Counted from the stretch's first letter, positions 26,023-35,053 are shown. The stretch is 64,000 nt of DNA from Vreelandella sp031769195 (GCF_031769195.1 NZ_JAVHNP010000004.1:372001-436000), one strand, 5' to 3'. Translations and numbers: made by a program. Notes: generated by a model not told the origin, from the letters alone.

Positions 26023-26610
26023 TTAACGCGGTGCCAGCACGTGATCGAACAAAATGGCTTCAAAGTGTTCCATAGGGGCCAAGGACTTAAGCGTTTTGGC
26101 ACGCAAAATGGCACCTTCCCAACCAGACAGGATAAAGCTGGCCAGCGCCTCTGGCGTAATGGCCGAGTTGATTGTGCCATCTGCCTGAGCTTGCGCTAGG
26201 CAGGCCACAAAGCGTTTTTCCCAGCGCTGAAAGACAAGGTTGAGCGCATCGCGAAAGGTATCACTTTGGCCGGACAGTTCTTGGCCAAGATTACCAATGA
26301 GGCAGCCAGTAGCGTGGTCGCAATCGAGCATATGAGCGCGCCCGGTAGCAAAATAGCGGCGCAAGCGATCAAGAGGAGCCACTGAGGTGTCTTCTAGCAG
26401 CGTGGCAAGATCCGCATCGTACTCATCGGCAAAGCGCTCGATGACCGCCAAGCCAAAATCTTCTTTGCTGGAAAAGTAGTGGTAGAACGAGCCTTTGGGG
26501 ACACCGCAGGTTTTTAAGACAGCATTGATACCCGTGGCGTTATAGCCCTGCTGGGCAATTAGCTCGGCACCAGAATCAATGAGTTTGTCGCGGGTAGCGG
26601 TGTTTTTCAT
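26023..26610 (-). CDS. TetR-family repressor, likely of the adjacent RND efflux genes
   Basis: This regulator of 195 residues has a canonical TetR N-terminus (RDKLIDSGAELIAQQGYNATGINAVLKTCGVPKGSFYHYFSSKEDF) and a NemR/AcuR-like C-terminal domain (TGCLIGNLGQELSGQS). Divergent placement 215 bases from the membrane fusion protein gene suggests it represses that efflux operon. The ATG at 26610 fits TetR family length; ATG 26646 is also possible, and neither has a strong Shine-Dalgarno sequence. Confidence 0.85.
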   Translation of the reverse strand: MKNTATRDKLIDSGAELIAQQGYNATGINAVLKTCGVPKGSFYHYFSSKEDFGLAVIERFADEYDADLATLLEDTSVAPLDRLRRYFATGRAHMLDCDHATGCLIGNLGQELSGQSDTFRDALNLVFQRWEKRFVACLAQAQADGTINSAITPEALASFILSGWEGAILRAKTLKSLAPMEHFEAILFDHVLAPR

Positions 26611-26825
26611 AACGTCATACAAACCAGGGAGTCTATGGCTTTTCACATGAATGATGGCAGCTATTGTACCTTTCGTCAGCGGTTGGCGAGAAAAATGCTG
26701 GCAACTCAGGGTTGCACGCTATTTGCACAAAGCTTGCCTAATCGCTGCTTGGGAATCGGTGATGCTAGCATGATATGCCGCTTTTTCTGGAATTTTCGCT
26801 CTCAGCCAACGGATACCGCTCGGCA

Positions 26826-28031
26826 ATGACCCCATCTCGCTCTTACGCTTTTTCTCAGCAAGGCCGCATCGGTTTCGGTGCTTTGGCAGCGCTACTGGTG
26901 CTTGTCGGTGGTTTAACGCTGGCTTGGTGGATTGTGAGCCAGCCTCCCCGCGTGGAGCGACGCCCACCGCCGCCCCCCTCGCCGCCCGTGGTCGATATTA
27001 TGACAAGCGAGCAGCGCTTGCAGTCACCTACCCTGAACGGCTTTGGCCGCGTTGAGGCAGAGCAGTCCACTGAGCTCGCCAGCCGAGTGGCAGGCCAGTT
27101 AGAGCGCTTTGGCGAGGGCGTGCTGCCAGGCCGGGTAGTGGAGCAAGGCGCACCGGTAGCTCACATCGACCAAGCCGACTTGCGCTTAACCCTAGAAGAC
27201 GCCGAAGCCCAGTTGGCAAATGCCCAGGCGCAGCTGGCGTTGGAGCAGGCCGAACAGCAGCGCGCCCGCAGTGAGTACGAATCCTTTGGCCGCCAGCTGA
27301 GCGCTGAGCGCCGCGCGCTGGTGCTGCGCGAACCGCAGCTACGCCAAGCCCAGGCCCAGGTTACCCAAGCCCGCGTGGTGCGCGACCAAGCAGCGCTCAA
27401 CCTGGAGCGAGCCACCTTAACCGCCCCGTGGCGTGCCATGGTGCAAGAGCGTTTAGTGGGCGCTGGCAGCCTGCTAAGCCAAGGCACTGCCGTGGTGAGC
27501 TTAGTCGGCGTTGAGCAGTTTTGGGTGCGCGCCTCGCTACCCGGAGAAACCTTAGACTGGCTCTCGCCGGGGGGCAGCGTCACGCTATCCAGCCAAGGCT
27601 GGCCTGAAGGCGCTTCCCGAGAAGGCACCTTGATCTCCATTTTGCCCAACCTCGAAGAGAACGGCCTGCAGGCACAGCTCTTAATTGCCGTGGATGACCC
27701 GCTAGCGCTCAACCTAGATGGCCCTGCCCTGCGGATTGGCGATGTGCTGCGCGTGGCTTTTCATACCACCGCCCAGGAGCCCTTAATCGCCCTGCCGTCA
27801 GCCGCGCTTCGACCCGGTGAACAGGTGTGGTGGGTGGATGACGAGAATCGCCTACAGCGCACCAACGTTACCCTGGCCTACCGTGGCCAGGAGGAAGTGC
27901 TGATTCGCAGCGGCCTGGAGCCCGGTCAGCGGGTGGTCATTGCGGGCCTTGCCCAGCCTCGAGAAGGGCAGGAAGTACGTCTTCGCCAGCGTGGCGACAC
28001 CCCCGCCCAAGATGAGGGAGCGGCTCAATGA
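26826..28031 (+). CDS. RND efflux periplasmic adaptor (membrane fusion protein)
   Basis: The protein has about 401 residues. An N-terminal membrane anchor (FGALAALLVLVGGLTLAWWIV) is followed by a proline-rich linker (RRPPPPPSPP), a lipoyl/hairpin region with a long coiled coil (about residues 110-215: LEDAEAQLANAQAQLALEQAEQ and following) and a beta-barrel domain. It links the inner-membrane pump to an outer-membrane channel. Its last four bases overlap the permease start (ATGA), so they are cotranslated. The start is uncertain: ATG 26826 has no clear Shine-Dalgarno sequence, and ATG 26775 would add 17 residues. Confidence 0.87.
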   Translation: MTPSRSYAFSQQGRIGFGALAALLVLVGGLTLAWWIVSQPPRVERRPPPPPSPPVVDIMTSEQRLQSPTLNGFGRVEAEQSTELASRVAGQLERFGEGVLPGRVVEQGAPVAHIDQADLRLTLEDAEAQLANAQAQLALEQAEQQRARSEYESFGRQLSAERRALVLREPQLRQAQAQVTQARVVRDQAALNLERATLTAPWRAMVQERLVGAGSLLSQGTAVVSLVGVEQFWVRASLPGETLDWLSPGGSVTLSSQGWPEGASREGTLISILPNLEENGLQAQLLIAVDDPLALNLDGPALRIGDVLRVAFHTTAQEPLIALPSAALRPGEQVWWVDDENRLQRTNVTLAYRGQEEVLIRSGLEPGQRVVIAGLAQPREGQEVRLRQRGDTPAQDEGAAQ

Positions 28032-31000
28032 TGCGTAAAGGCCCGCTCGCGTGGATGGTGGATCACGGCGTCGCCCCCAACCTGATGATGGTGCTATTTA
28101 TCGTCGGCGGGTTAATGGCCTCGCTGGCGATCAAAAAAGAGGTGTTTCCTGAGTTTGAAACAGAAATTGTTCAGGTCACCATCAGCTATCCGGGCGCCAC
28201 ACCCGAGGACGTAGAGCAGAGTTTACTGCTGCCGGTCGAAGCCGCGATTGCCGATGTGGAAGGCATCGACGAGCTGACCGCCAGCGCCAGCGAAGGCAGC
28301 GGCGTGGTCAGCGCAACGCTGATCGACGGCGTGGATGTGATGCGCGCCTACCAGGACATTCAACAAGCCGTGAATGCCATTACCACCCTGCCCGCCGCTG
28401 CCGACCCGCCCCGCATTACCTTGGCAGGCCGCTCGCGCAGCGTCGTCAGCCTGCAGGTGTACGGCAGGGTGGGCCAGGAAGCCCTGCACGACGCGGCCGA
28501 GAACGTGCGGGCCGAGTTACAGGCCACCAGCGGCATCTCCCGAGCAGAGCTCTCCGGCAACCGGGACCGGGAAATCCAGGTGCACCTGGACGATGAAGCC
28601 ATCGAGCGCTACGGGCTCGACCATCAGCAGTTGGCCAGCCGCATCGCCGCCGAAGCACTGGATCTGGCCAGCGGCCAGTTGACCACCGCCGAGGGCGAAT
28701 GGCTGATCCGCTACCAGGGGCGCCGCAATAGCGCCGAAGAGTTCGCCGAGCTGCCCATTCTGAACACGGCCCAGGGCTCGCCGGTGCTGTTGCGCGACAT
28801 TGCCCAGGTCAGTGAAGGCTTTGCCGAAACCGACCGGGAGGAGTTCTACAACGGCCAGCCGGGCATCTCGGTGGATGTGTACCAGATCGGCGGCCAAACC
28901 CCGACCAGCATTTCCAACGCAGTAAGCGGCGAGCTGGAACGGCTGCGCGCCAACCTGCCCGACGGCGTGAGCCTGGACATCGCCCGGGACAGCTCGGAGG
29001 TCTACGAAGACCGACTCGGCCTGCTGCTCAAGAACGCCTGGATGGGCCTGGCGCTGGTGCTGGTGCTGATGGCGCTGTTTCTCGAAGCGCGACTGGCATT
29101 CTGGGTGACGCTGGGCATTCCCACGGCGTTTCTGGGGGCCATGCTGTTCCTGCCCTGGATTGGCGTCTCGCTCAACATGATGTCGATGTTCGCATTCATC
29201 ATTGCGCTGGGCATCGTTGTCGATGACGCCATCATGGTGGGCGAGAACATCTACAGCTATCGCGAAGAGGGTTACTCCCTGCGCGATGCGGCGGTCAAGG
29301 GCGCCCAGGAAATTGCCACGCCGCTCACCTTTGCGATCCTCTCGAACATCGTGGCCTTCCTGCCCCTGCTGTTCCTGCCCGGCTTTTTGGGGCTGATCTT
29401 TGCCACGGTGCCGGTCGTGGTGATCACGGTCTTCGTGATCTCGCTGGTGGAAGCGCTGCTGATCCTGCCCGCACACCTGGCCCACGCCAGCAAACCGAGG
29501 CAAACGCCAGCCTGGCAGCGCCCTCTGGAGGCCGTGCGGCTACGCATGCAGCAGGGGCTGCACCATTTCACCTACCGGCGCTTCGAGCCCTTTCTGCAGG
29601 GTGCGCTGAACCAGCGCCTGCTGACCGTCTCGTTGGGCGTGGCGCTGCTGGCGATCACCCTGGCATGGGCCATGAGCGGCCGATTGGGCTTCTCGTTGAT
29701 GCCCCGGGTGGAATCCGACCAGGTGCAGGCCAGCGTCACCCTGCCGATTGGCAGCCACATCAGCGTCAGCCGCGAATTGAGCCAGCAGCTGCTGGACGCC
29801 GCCACGGCCCTGAGCGAGCGTGAAGAGGGGTTGAGCTTCACCAGCACCCGTAGCCGTCTGGATGGCGAAAGCCTCTCCGTACGCCTCGACATCGCTTCGG
29901 AAAGCCTGGAGAGCTGGCCACCCTCACGCATTGCCCGCGAGTGGCGTGAACTGACCGGCGACCTGCTGGGCGCGCAATCGGTCCGCTTCGAATCCGACTT
30001 TGGCGGCCCCGGCAGCGGCGCCGCGCTGAGCCTGCGGCTTTCGCACCCCAATACCCAGGTGCTGGAGGCAGCCGCCACACGATTGGCCGAACAGCTGGCG
30101 GAGTACGGGCTGACGGACATCGACAGCGGCCTGGGCGACGGCAAGCCACAGCTGGAAATGCGCCTGTCGGCCGAAGGCCGCTCGCTGGGGCTGACCGGCA
30201 GTGACTTGGCACAGGCCCTGCGTGGGCCGCTGCAAGGCGCCACCGCCGTCGAGCAGTTCAACGGCCGCCGAGAGGTCAGCGTCGAAGTGCGCTTACCGGA
30301 AGCCTCTCGCGATAGTCTCAGTGAGCTGTACCGGCTTCCCGTGCGTACCCCCGAGGGACTCAGCGTACCGCTGTCGCGGGTGGCCGACATCACCCTCAGC
30401 CAGGCATCCAGCAGCCTGCAACGCATCAACGGCCGACGTATCATCACCGTCACCGCCGACTCCGAGGGCGACCAGGCCATCAATCAGGTGCTCGCCACCC
30501 TGCAGGAGGATGTCTTCCCCACCCTCAGCAATACCTGGCCGGGCCTCGAAGTCAGCATGGGTGGCCGCCAGCAGGATACCGCCGACAACCTGGCCACGCT
30601 GCGCAAGGCCATGTGGCTGATGATAGCGGCGCTCTATGCCCTGCTGGCGATTCCCTTCCGCAGCTACTTGCAGCCGCTGCTGGTGATGGCCGCCATTCCG
30701 TTTGGTATCGTGGGGGCCATTGGGGGCCACATGCTGATGGGCTTTGGCTTGTCGATCATCAGCCTGCTGGGCATGCTGGCGCTGTCGGGCGTGGTCATTA
30801 ACGATGCCCTGGTGCTGATCGACTACGCCAACCGCAAGCGGCGCGAAGGCATGGCGCCTCGGGAAGCCATCGTGGCCGCTGCCACACGCCGGTTGCGGCC
30901 GATCATGATGACCACACTGACAACCTTCCTGGGGCTGGCACCGATGATTCTGGAAACCTCGCGACAGGCACGCTTCATGATTCCCATGGCCATCTCTCTG

Positions 31001-31129
31001 GGCTTTGGCATGCTGTTCGCCACGCTGATTCTGCTGATCATGGTGCCCTGCCTCTACCTCAGCCTGGAGAATCTGCGCGAACGCCTCAGCGCTCCGCAAC
31101 CACCCGAACCCGAGAGAGCCAACCCATGA
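28028..31129 (+). CDS. RND efflux permease (AcrB-type superfamily)
   Basis: The 1033-residue inner-membrane pump has the classical RND layout: TM1 near residue 20, a large periplasmic loop, TM2-6, a second loop and TM8-12. The proton-relay pair is visible in TM4 (IIALGIVVDDAIMVGENI), pointing to a proton-driven drug or metabolite exporter rather than a protein-export RND. Start and stop overlap the neighbouring genes by four bases each, forming an MFP-RND-baeS run. No outer-membrane channel gene lies nearby, so a shared TolC-like protein is presumably used. From about 28.4 kb onward the gene has notably higher GC than its flanks. Confidence 0.93.
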   Translation: MMRKGPLAWMVDHGVAPNLMMVLFIVGGLMASLAIKKEVFPEFETEIVQVTISYPGATPEDVEQSLLLPVEAAIADVEGIDELTASASEGSGVVSATLIDGVDVMRAYQDIQQAVNAITTLPAAADPPRITLAGRSRSVVSLQVYGRVGQEALHDAAENVRAELQATSGISRAELSGNRDREIQVHLDDEAIERYGLDHQQLASRIAAEALDLASGQLTTAEGEWLIRYQGRRNSAEEFAELPILNTAQGSPVLLRDIAQVSEGFAETDREEFYNGQPGISVDVYQIGGQTPTSISNAVSGELERLRANLPDGVSLDIARDSSEVYEDRLGLLLKNAWMGLALVLVLMALFLEARLAFWVTLGIPTAFLGAMLFLPWIGVSLNMMSMFAFIIALGIVVDDAIMVGENIYSYREEGYSLRDAAVKGAQEIATPLTFAILSNIVAFLPLLFLPGFLGLIFATVPVVVITVFVISLVEALLILPAHLAHASKPRQTPAWQRPLEAVRLRMQQGLHHFTYRRFEPFLQGALNQRLLTVSLGVALLAITLAWAMSGRLGFSLMPRVESDQVQASVTLPIGSHISVSRELSQQLLDAATALSEREEGLSFTSTRSRLDGESLSVRLDIASESLESWPPSRIAREWRELTGDLLGAQSVRFESDFGGPGSGAALSLRLSHPNTQVLEAAATRLAEQLAEYGLTDIDSGLGDGKPQLEMRLSAEGRSLGLTGSDLAQALRGPLQGATAVEQFNGRREVSVEVRLPEASRDSLSELYRLPVRTPEGLSVPLSRVADITLSQASSSLQRINGRRIITVTADSEGDQAINQVLATLQEDVFPTLSNTWPGLEVSMGGRQQDTADNLATLRKAMWLMIAALYALLAIPFRSYLQPLLVMAAIPFGIVGAIGGHMLMGFGLSIISLLGMLALSGVVINDALVLIDYANRKRREGMAPREAIVAAATRRLRPIMMTTLTTFLGLAPMILETSRQARFMIPMAISLGFGMLFATLILLIMVPCLYLSLENLRERLSAPQPPEPERANP

Positions 31130-32550
31130 AGGCGTTTCATAGCCTGCGCCAATGGCGCCCCTCGCGGCTGGGCATGAAGCTGTTCGCGGCCATCCTGAGC
31201 GTCAATGTGGCCATTGCCGCCAGTGTGTTTCTGGCGGTCACCTACAGTATCGATCGCGGCTTTCTCGACTACCTGAACCAAGCCCAGGAGCGCCGCGCCA
31301 CGCTGCTGGCCGATGGCCTCATTACCCGCTGGGAAACCCAGAACAGCTGGGCGTGGCTGGAAGAGGCCCCCGACCGCTGGCCCTATATCGTGCGCTTCGA
31401 GCTTGGCCAGGAGCACCGCGACCGCCCCTCGCCTCTCGGCGAAGCCGAAGACTTTGCACTACGGGATAGCGAAGGTGAGTATGTTGTGCCGCCCGTGGAT
31501 GCCCCACGCGGCTCAATGGGCTGGCGCTGGCTGACGCTGTACAGCGATATGACCCCAAGCGGCCAGCGGGAAGCCATCGGCACGCTGGGGTTTCGCCCAC
31601 CACAAGAGATGATGGAGCGCATGGAAAGCCGCTTTCTAGAGCGCCAGCAGCGCAACCTCGTACTCATTGTGATCTCACTGGGGCTCGCTTCGCTGCTGCT
31701 GGCGGGCGGGCTCTCCTGGTGGCTGGGTCGTCGTACCCGCGCCTTGGCTGGTGCGACCCTGCGCCTAACCGAGGGCGACTACCACACCCGCCTGCCAGAG
31801 CGTGGCAAGGATGAGCTTTCCCGCCTTGCCCGAGACTTCAACGTATTGGCCGCCACGCTAGAAGCCAGCCGTGAAGCCCGCTCCCGCTGGGTGTCGGATA
31901 CCGCCCACGAACTGCGCACCCCGCTGGCCGTGCTGCGGGGTGAAATTGAAGCGATGCAGGACGGGATCCGCCCGCTCAACCAGGAAAACCTAAGTTCACT
32001 AGCCCAGGAAGTGGCCCAGTTAGAGCGCTTGGTGACCGATTTACGCCTGCTTTCCCAAAGCGATGCTGGCGCGCTGGATATCCAGCTTGCGCCTATGAAT
32101 TTGAGCGAAAGCCTAGAGAGCCGTTTGAGCGACGCCGACCGCTGGTTAGAAGAGAGCGGCCTGAGCCTCTCCACCGCTCTGGCCGACAACGTGATGATTC
32201 GCGGCGATGCCCAGCGGCTACGCCAACTGTGGAGCAACTTGCTGGATAACAGCTGCGCCTATACCCAGCCACCCGGAAAACTCAGTGTATCGCTGGCCTG
32301 CGAGCGCGGAAACGCGGTGATCACCTGGCAAGATAGCGCCCCCGGCGTGCCTGAAGGCGAGCTTTCACGGCTCACCGAACGGCTCTACCGTGTGGAAGGT
32401 TCCCGCAACCGCGCCAGCGGCGGCAGCGGCCTGGGGCTTTCCATTGCCAGTGCGCTGGTCACCGCCCACGGCGGCACGCTCACGCCAAGCGCTTCAGCAC
32501 TGGGTGGCTTGACCTGGACCCTGCGTTTTCCGCTATTGACCGCCTCTTAA
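31126..32550 (+). CDS. baeS: Envelope-stress sensor histidine kinase BaeS-like
   Basis: This 474-residue kinase has two transmembrane helices (about residues 18-42 and 178-200) bracketing a periplasmic sensor. A HAMP linker (RRTRALAGATLRLTEGDYHTRL), the phospho-acceptor H-box (SDTAHELRTPLAVLRGEIEA), an N-box (LWSNLLDNSCAYT) and a G-box (GGSGLGLSIASAL) follow. Overlap with the RND gene and close spacing to baeR (22 bases) give the order MFP-RND-baeS-baeR, comparable to mdtABC-baeSR of E. coli. BaeS senses envelope stress and phosphorylates BaeR. Confidence 0.88.
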   Translation: MKAFHSLRQWRPSRLGMKLFAAILSVNVAIAASVFLAVTYSIDRGFLDYLNQAQERRATLLADGLITRWETQNSWAWLEEAPDRWPYIVRFELGQEHRDRPSPLGEAEDFALRDSEGEYVVPPVDAPRGSMGWRWLTLYSDMTPSGQREAIGTLGFRPPQEMMERMESRFLERQQRNLVLIVISLGLASLLLAGGLSWWLGRRTRALAGATLRLTEGDYHTRLPERGKDELSRLARDFNVLAATLEASREARSRWVSDTAHELRTPLAVLRGEIEAMQDGIRPLNQENLSSLAQEVAQLERLVTDLRLLSQSDAGALDIQLAPMNLSESLESRLSDADRWLEESGLSLSTALADNVMIRGDAQRLRQLWSNLLDNSCAYTQPPGKLSVSLACERGNAVITWQDSAPGVPEGELSRLTERLYRVEGSRNRASGGSGLGLSIASALVTAHGGTLTPSASALGGLTWTLRFPLLTAS

Positions 32551-32572
32551 CTTAACCCTAAGCGAGCTTGCG

Positions 32573-33319
32573 ATGTCTCAGAGTGCCTCACACCCCGATG
32601 CGTTACCCCAAGATGGTGTATCCCAAGATGCGGAGCTGTTGATTGTTGAGGACGAGCCCAAAATCGCTCGGCTCATGGCTGATTACTTACAAAGCAACCA
32701 TTTTGCGCCGAGCATTATTAGCCACGGCAACGAGGTGATTCCCTGGCTCACCCAGCACTCGCCGGAGCTGGTGCTACTGGACGTCATGCTACCGGGCAAA
32801 GATGGCCTGACGCTGTGCCGGGAAATTCGTCAGCAGTGGCCCAAGCTTCCCATCATTATGGTCACTGCCAAGGTGGAAGAAGTAGACCGGCTACTCGGGC
32901 TAGAGCTGGGCGCGGATGATTACATCTGCAAACCCTTCAGCCCCCGTGAAGTGGTGGCCCGCGTGAAGGCCGTGCTACGCCGCAGCCATGCCGCCGCCCA
33001 GGTAGACGCCCCCGACACTGCTAAAAAAGCCCCCGTTACGCTGGACGAAGAGGGCTGGCAGGCACTGGCCGACGGTCAAGACTTGGGCTTAACAGCCGTC
33101 GAATTTCAGCTGCTGCGCGTCATGATGCAGTCCCCAGGACGCATCTTCAGCCGCGAGCAGCTGATGGATCATATGTACCGTGATAACCGTATCGTGTCTG
33201 AACGCACGGTCGACAGCCACATCAAAAAGCTGCGTAAAAAGATCACGGAAGCCCTACCCGACCAAGAAATTATTCGCTCGGTTTACGGAGTAGGTTATAA
33301 GTATCAGCCGGAAGGGTAA
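32573..33319 (+). CDS. baeR: Response regulator BaeR-like (OmpR family)
   Basis: The 248-residue regulator has an N-terminal receiver (LLIVEDEPKIARLM, phospho-acceptor in LVLLDVMLPGKDGLTL, IIMVTAKVEEVDRLLGLE, GADDYICKPFSPREVV) and a C-terminal winged helix (FSREQLMDHMY, RTVDSHIKKLRKKI). GADDYICKPFSPREVVARVK is nearly identical to E. coli BaeR. It should activate the linked efflux operon and perhaps the Spy-like gene at 34.4 kb. Its 3' end is convergent with the lipoprotein esterase gene, four bases apart, inside a shared inverted repeat. Confidence 0.92.
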   Translation: MSQSASHPDALPQDGVSQDAELLIVEDEPKIARLMADYLQSNHFAPSIISHGNEVIPWLTQHSPELVLLDVMLPGKDGLTLCREIRQQWPKLPIIMVTAKVEEVDRLLGLELGADDYICKPFSPREVVARVKAVLRRSHAAAQVDAPDTAKKAPVTLDEEGWQALADGQDLGLTAVEFQLLRVMMQSPGRIFSREQLMDHMYRDNRIVSERTVDSHIKKLRKKITEALPDQEIIRSVYGVGYKYQPEG

Positions 33320-33323
33320 GCCG

Positions 33324-34241
33324 CTACTCCGGCTGTACCTGCTGATTAAGAAACGCGATACCCGCTTCAATGGCGCTACCTCTCAGCAGGAAGCTGGCAA
33401 AATGGCCTCGGCCACGCTGTAAGTAGAGCTCGCTGAGGATGCCTTGGGCTTGCAGCGCCGCGTAAAAGTCCGTGGCGTGGTCGACCGGGACGAGCTGATC
33501 CCAACTGCCGTGAAAGAGGAAGAAGGGTGGCGCATTAACGGTGATTTGCCGTGCCGGGGATGCCAGTGCGTAGGCGTCAGGCTGCTCGGCGCGAGTGCCG
33601 CCAATAAAATCGATCACTAAGCGGCCATCGTTAAACTTGAGCAAGTCACTGGGCAGGCCACCGGCTAACACTGCCGCTAGACGAGCGTGCTCGCCGCCAT
33701 AGGGTTCTGCCAGTGCGCCCTCACTGCCAGCCAGCGCCAGCAGGCTGACTAGATGGGCACCGGATGAAAAGCCCACGCCGACGATGCGATCGGTATCGAC
33801 CTGCCACGACTCGGCATTCTTATGTATCCAGGCCATCGCCTGCTGCAAATCATGCAATTGCGCGGGGAAGCGATACTCGGGTGCAAAACGGTGTTCAATA
33901 TTGACGGTCACATACCCCTGCGCTGCTAGCTGTTCAGCAATGCCTTCCATATCTTCCGGGCCACGATTGCGCCAGCCTCCGCCATGCACCACTAACGCAG
34001 CAGGGCGCAGCGCTGTGCTGTTCAGCTCAGGTAGTAGCACGGTGGCCTTTAACGCTTCGGGCCAGTCATCAGGCGTATAGCGTTGCAAGGCAAGACGAGT
34101 AAACGGCTGAGGCGCTTTTAACGCGTTTTGTTCAATAGCGGGTGCTCCCTGACTCACCTGATGGGTGGCACCACAACCGCTCAGCAGCAATACCAGTGCG
34201 CTAAGGCTGACGAATTGGCGTATCCCTCTGAGTTCTGGCAT
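33324..34241 (-). CDS. Lipoprotein alpha/beta hydrolase (esterase/BD-FAE-like)
   Basis: The 305-residue protein has a lipoprotein signal peptide (FVSLSALVLLLSGCG, lipobox LSGC). An esterase domain follows with the oxyanion motif VVHGGGWRNRG, the nucleophile elbow GVGFSSGAH and a C-terminal histidine in RGRGHFAS. This resembles carboxylesterase/arylformamidase-like hydrolases. It should be anchored in the periplasmic face of the outer or inner membrane. The substrate is unknown. It is divergent from the Spy-like gene, with a dyad at 34350-34366 in between. Confidence 0.83.
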   Translation of the reverse strand: MPELRGIRQFVSLSALVLLLSGCGATHQVSQGAPAIEQNALKAPQPFTRLALQRYTPDDWPEALKATVLLPELNSTALRPAALVVHGGGWRNRGPEDMEGIAEQLAAQGYVTVNIEHRFAPEYRFPAQLHDLQQAMAWIHKNAESWQVDTDRIVGVGFSSGAHLVSLLALAGSEGALAEPYGGEHARLAAVLAGGLPSDLLKFNDGRLVIDFIGGTRAEQPDAYALASPARQITVNAPPFFLFHGSWDQLVPVDHATDFYAALQAQGILSELYLQRGRGHFASFLLRGSAIEAGIAFLNQQVQPE

Positions 34242-34349
34242 GTCTTACTCCTGTTGGCGGCACTATTGGGATGCTTTCGCGATAGGTAATGGCGTCCCCT
34301 CACCGATACCCTACGCCGCGCCTTGCTACTGATGAGAAGGTCACGGTTG

Positions 34350-34366
34350 TTGCACACTTTGTGCAA
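34350..34366. promoter_or_regulatory. Perfect dyad between esterase and Spy-like genes
   Basis: TTGCACA-CTT-TGTGCAA is a perfect 7-bp dyad about 109 bases before the esterase start and 72 bases before the Spy-like start. Spacing and symmetry suit a dimeric repressor or activator. It does not resemble the direct-repeat boxes of OmpR-family regulators such as BaeR or CpxR. Confidence 0.45.
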
Positions 34367-34437
34367 ACGATTTACACCAAGCCCGTTAATACTGACATCG
34401 TCAAATTACCATGTATTCATTAGAAACGAGGTATGCC

Positions 34438-34851
34438 ATGAAGATGTCACTACGTCAGCTATTTGCTCCTGCCCTGCTCGCCGTTGCCCTTACACCGCTG
34501 GCCTTTACCGCCCAGGCGGATCACCACGAAGAGCGTGGCATGGACCGTGAAGCCATGATGGAGCGCATGGAAGAGCGTCGCCAGGAAGTCTATCAACGCG
34601 CAGAACTGAGCGAAGAGCAGCAAACGGCGCTTAACGAAGCACACGCTGAGCACCGCGAAGCCGTGCTTGCCCTGCGTGAAGAGCATCAAGCCCGCGTCGC
34701 TGAGATTTTATCGGAAGAAGAGCAGCAGGCACTGCGTGATGCTATGCACGAGATGCATGCTGAGCACCGCCACGAACGTGGACACGGTAAGCGCGACCAT
34801 CACGGTGACTCGGCCCAGGAAATGGATGCCGAGGAAACGGCTACCGAGTAA
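34438..34851 (+). CDS. Spy/CpxP-like periplasmic protein
   Basis: The 137-residue exported protein has a signal peptide (LFAPALLAVALTPLAFTAQA, cut before DHHEE). The mature part is highly charged and helical, rich in E, H and R. LSEEQQTALNEAHAEHREA and LSEEEQQALRDAMHEMHAEH replace the LTxxQ repeats of Spy/CpxP proteins. The histidine- and acid-rich tail could bind metal. Spy is a chaperone induced by BaeSR and CpxAR, and baeSR-like genes lie 1.1 kb away. GAGG precedes the ATG at 34438. A terminator follows. Confidence 0.72.
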   Translation: MKMSLRQLFAPALLAVALTPLAFTAQADHHEERGMDREAMMERMEERRQEVYQRAELSEEQQTALNEAHAEHREAVLALREEHQARVAEILSEEEQQALRDAMHEMHAEHRHERGHGKRDHHGDSAQEMDAEETATE

Positions 34852-34880
34852 GCGTTTATTTAGCGTCAAACTAGCCCCAA

Positions 34881-34908
34881 GCGCCCAGCCTAGCTGGGCG
34901 CTTTTGTT
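34881..34908 (+). terminator. Intrinsic terminator after the Spy-like gene
   Basis: A 9-bp stem, GCGCCCAGC / GCTGGGCGC, with a 3-base loop is followed by TTTTGTTT, 30 bases after the stop codon. Confidence 0.9.
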
Positions 34909-34991
34909 TCTATGCTCCTGTTACGAGCTCCCGCCCGACCTTTCACACATGGCCCTCGACTTGAAGTGAACGGCTAAACCGCGTATTTTAT

Positions 34992-35007
34992 TTGAACGTT
35001 CATTCAA
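34992..35007. promoter_or_regulatory. BetI-like operator upstream of betT
   Basis: TTGAACGTTCATTCAA contains the palindrome TGAACGTTCA and matches the TTGAACGTTCAA-type sites reported for the choline-sensing repressor BetI in gammaproteobacteria. It lies 46 bases before the BetT start codon. The betI gene itself is not in the window. Confidence 0.6.
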
Positions 35008-35053
35008 AAATAACGTGTTCTCATCTTTGTCTTAACAACAGGAGTCCGCCTCC

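Noticed and set aside
29572..30483. A 303-residue minus-strand frame inside the RND gene
   Set aside because: Serine/arginine-rich shadow of the permease, with no ribosome-binding site or recognisable fold.
28223..31099. Long open frames on the minus strand opposite the RND permease
   Set aside because: They arise from high GC in the permease codons; their translations are low-complexity and have no domain or start signal.
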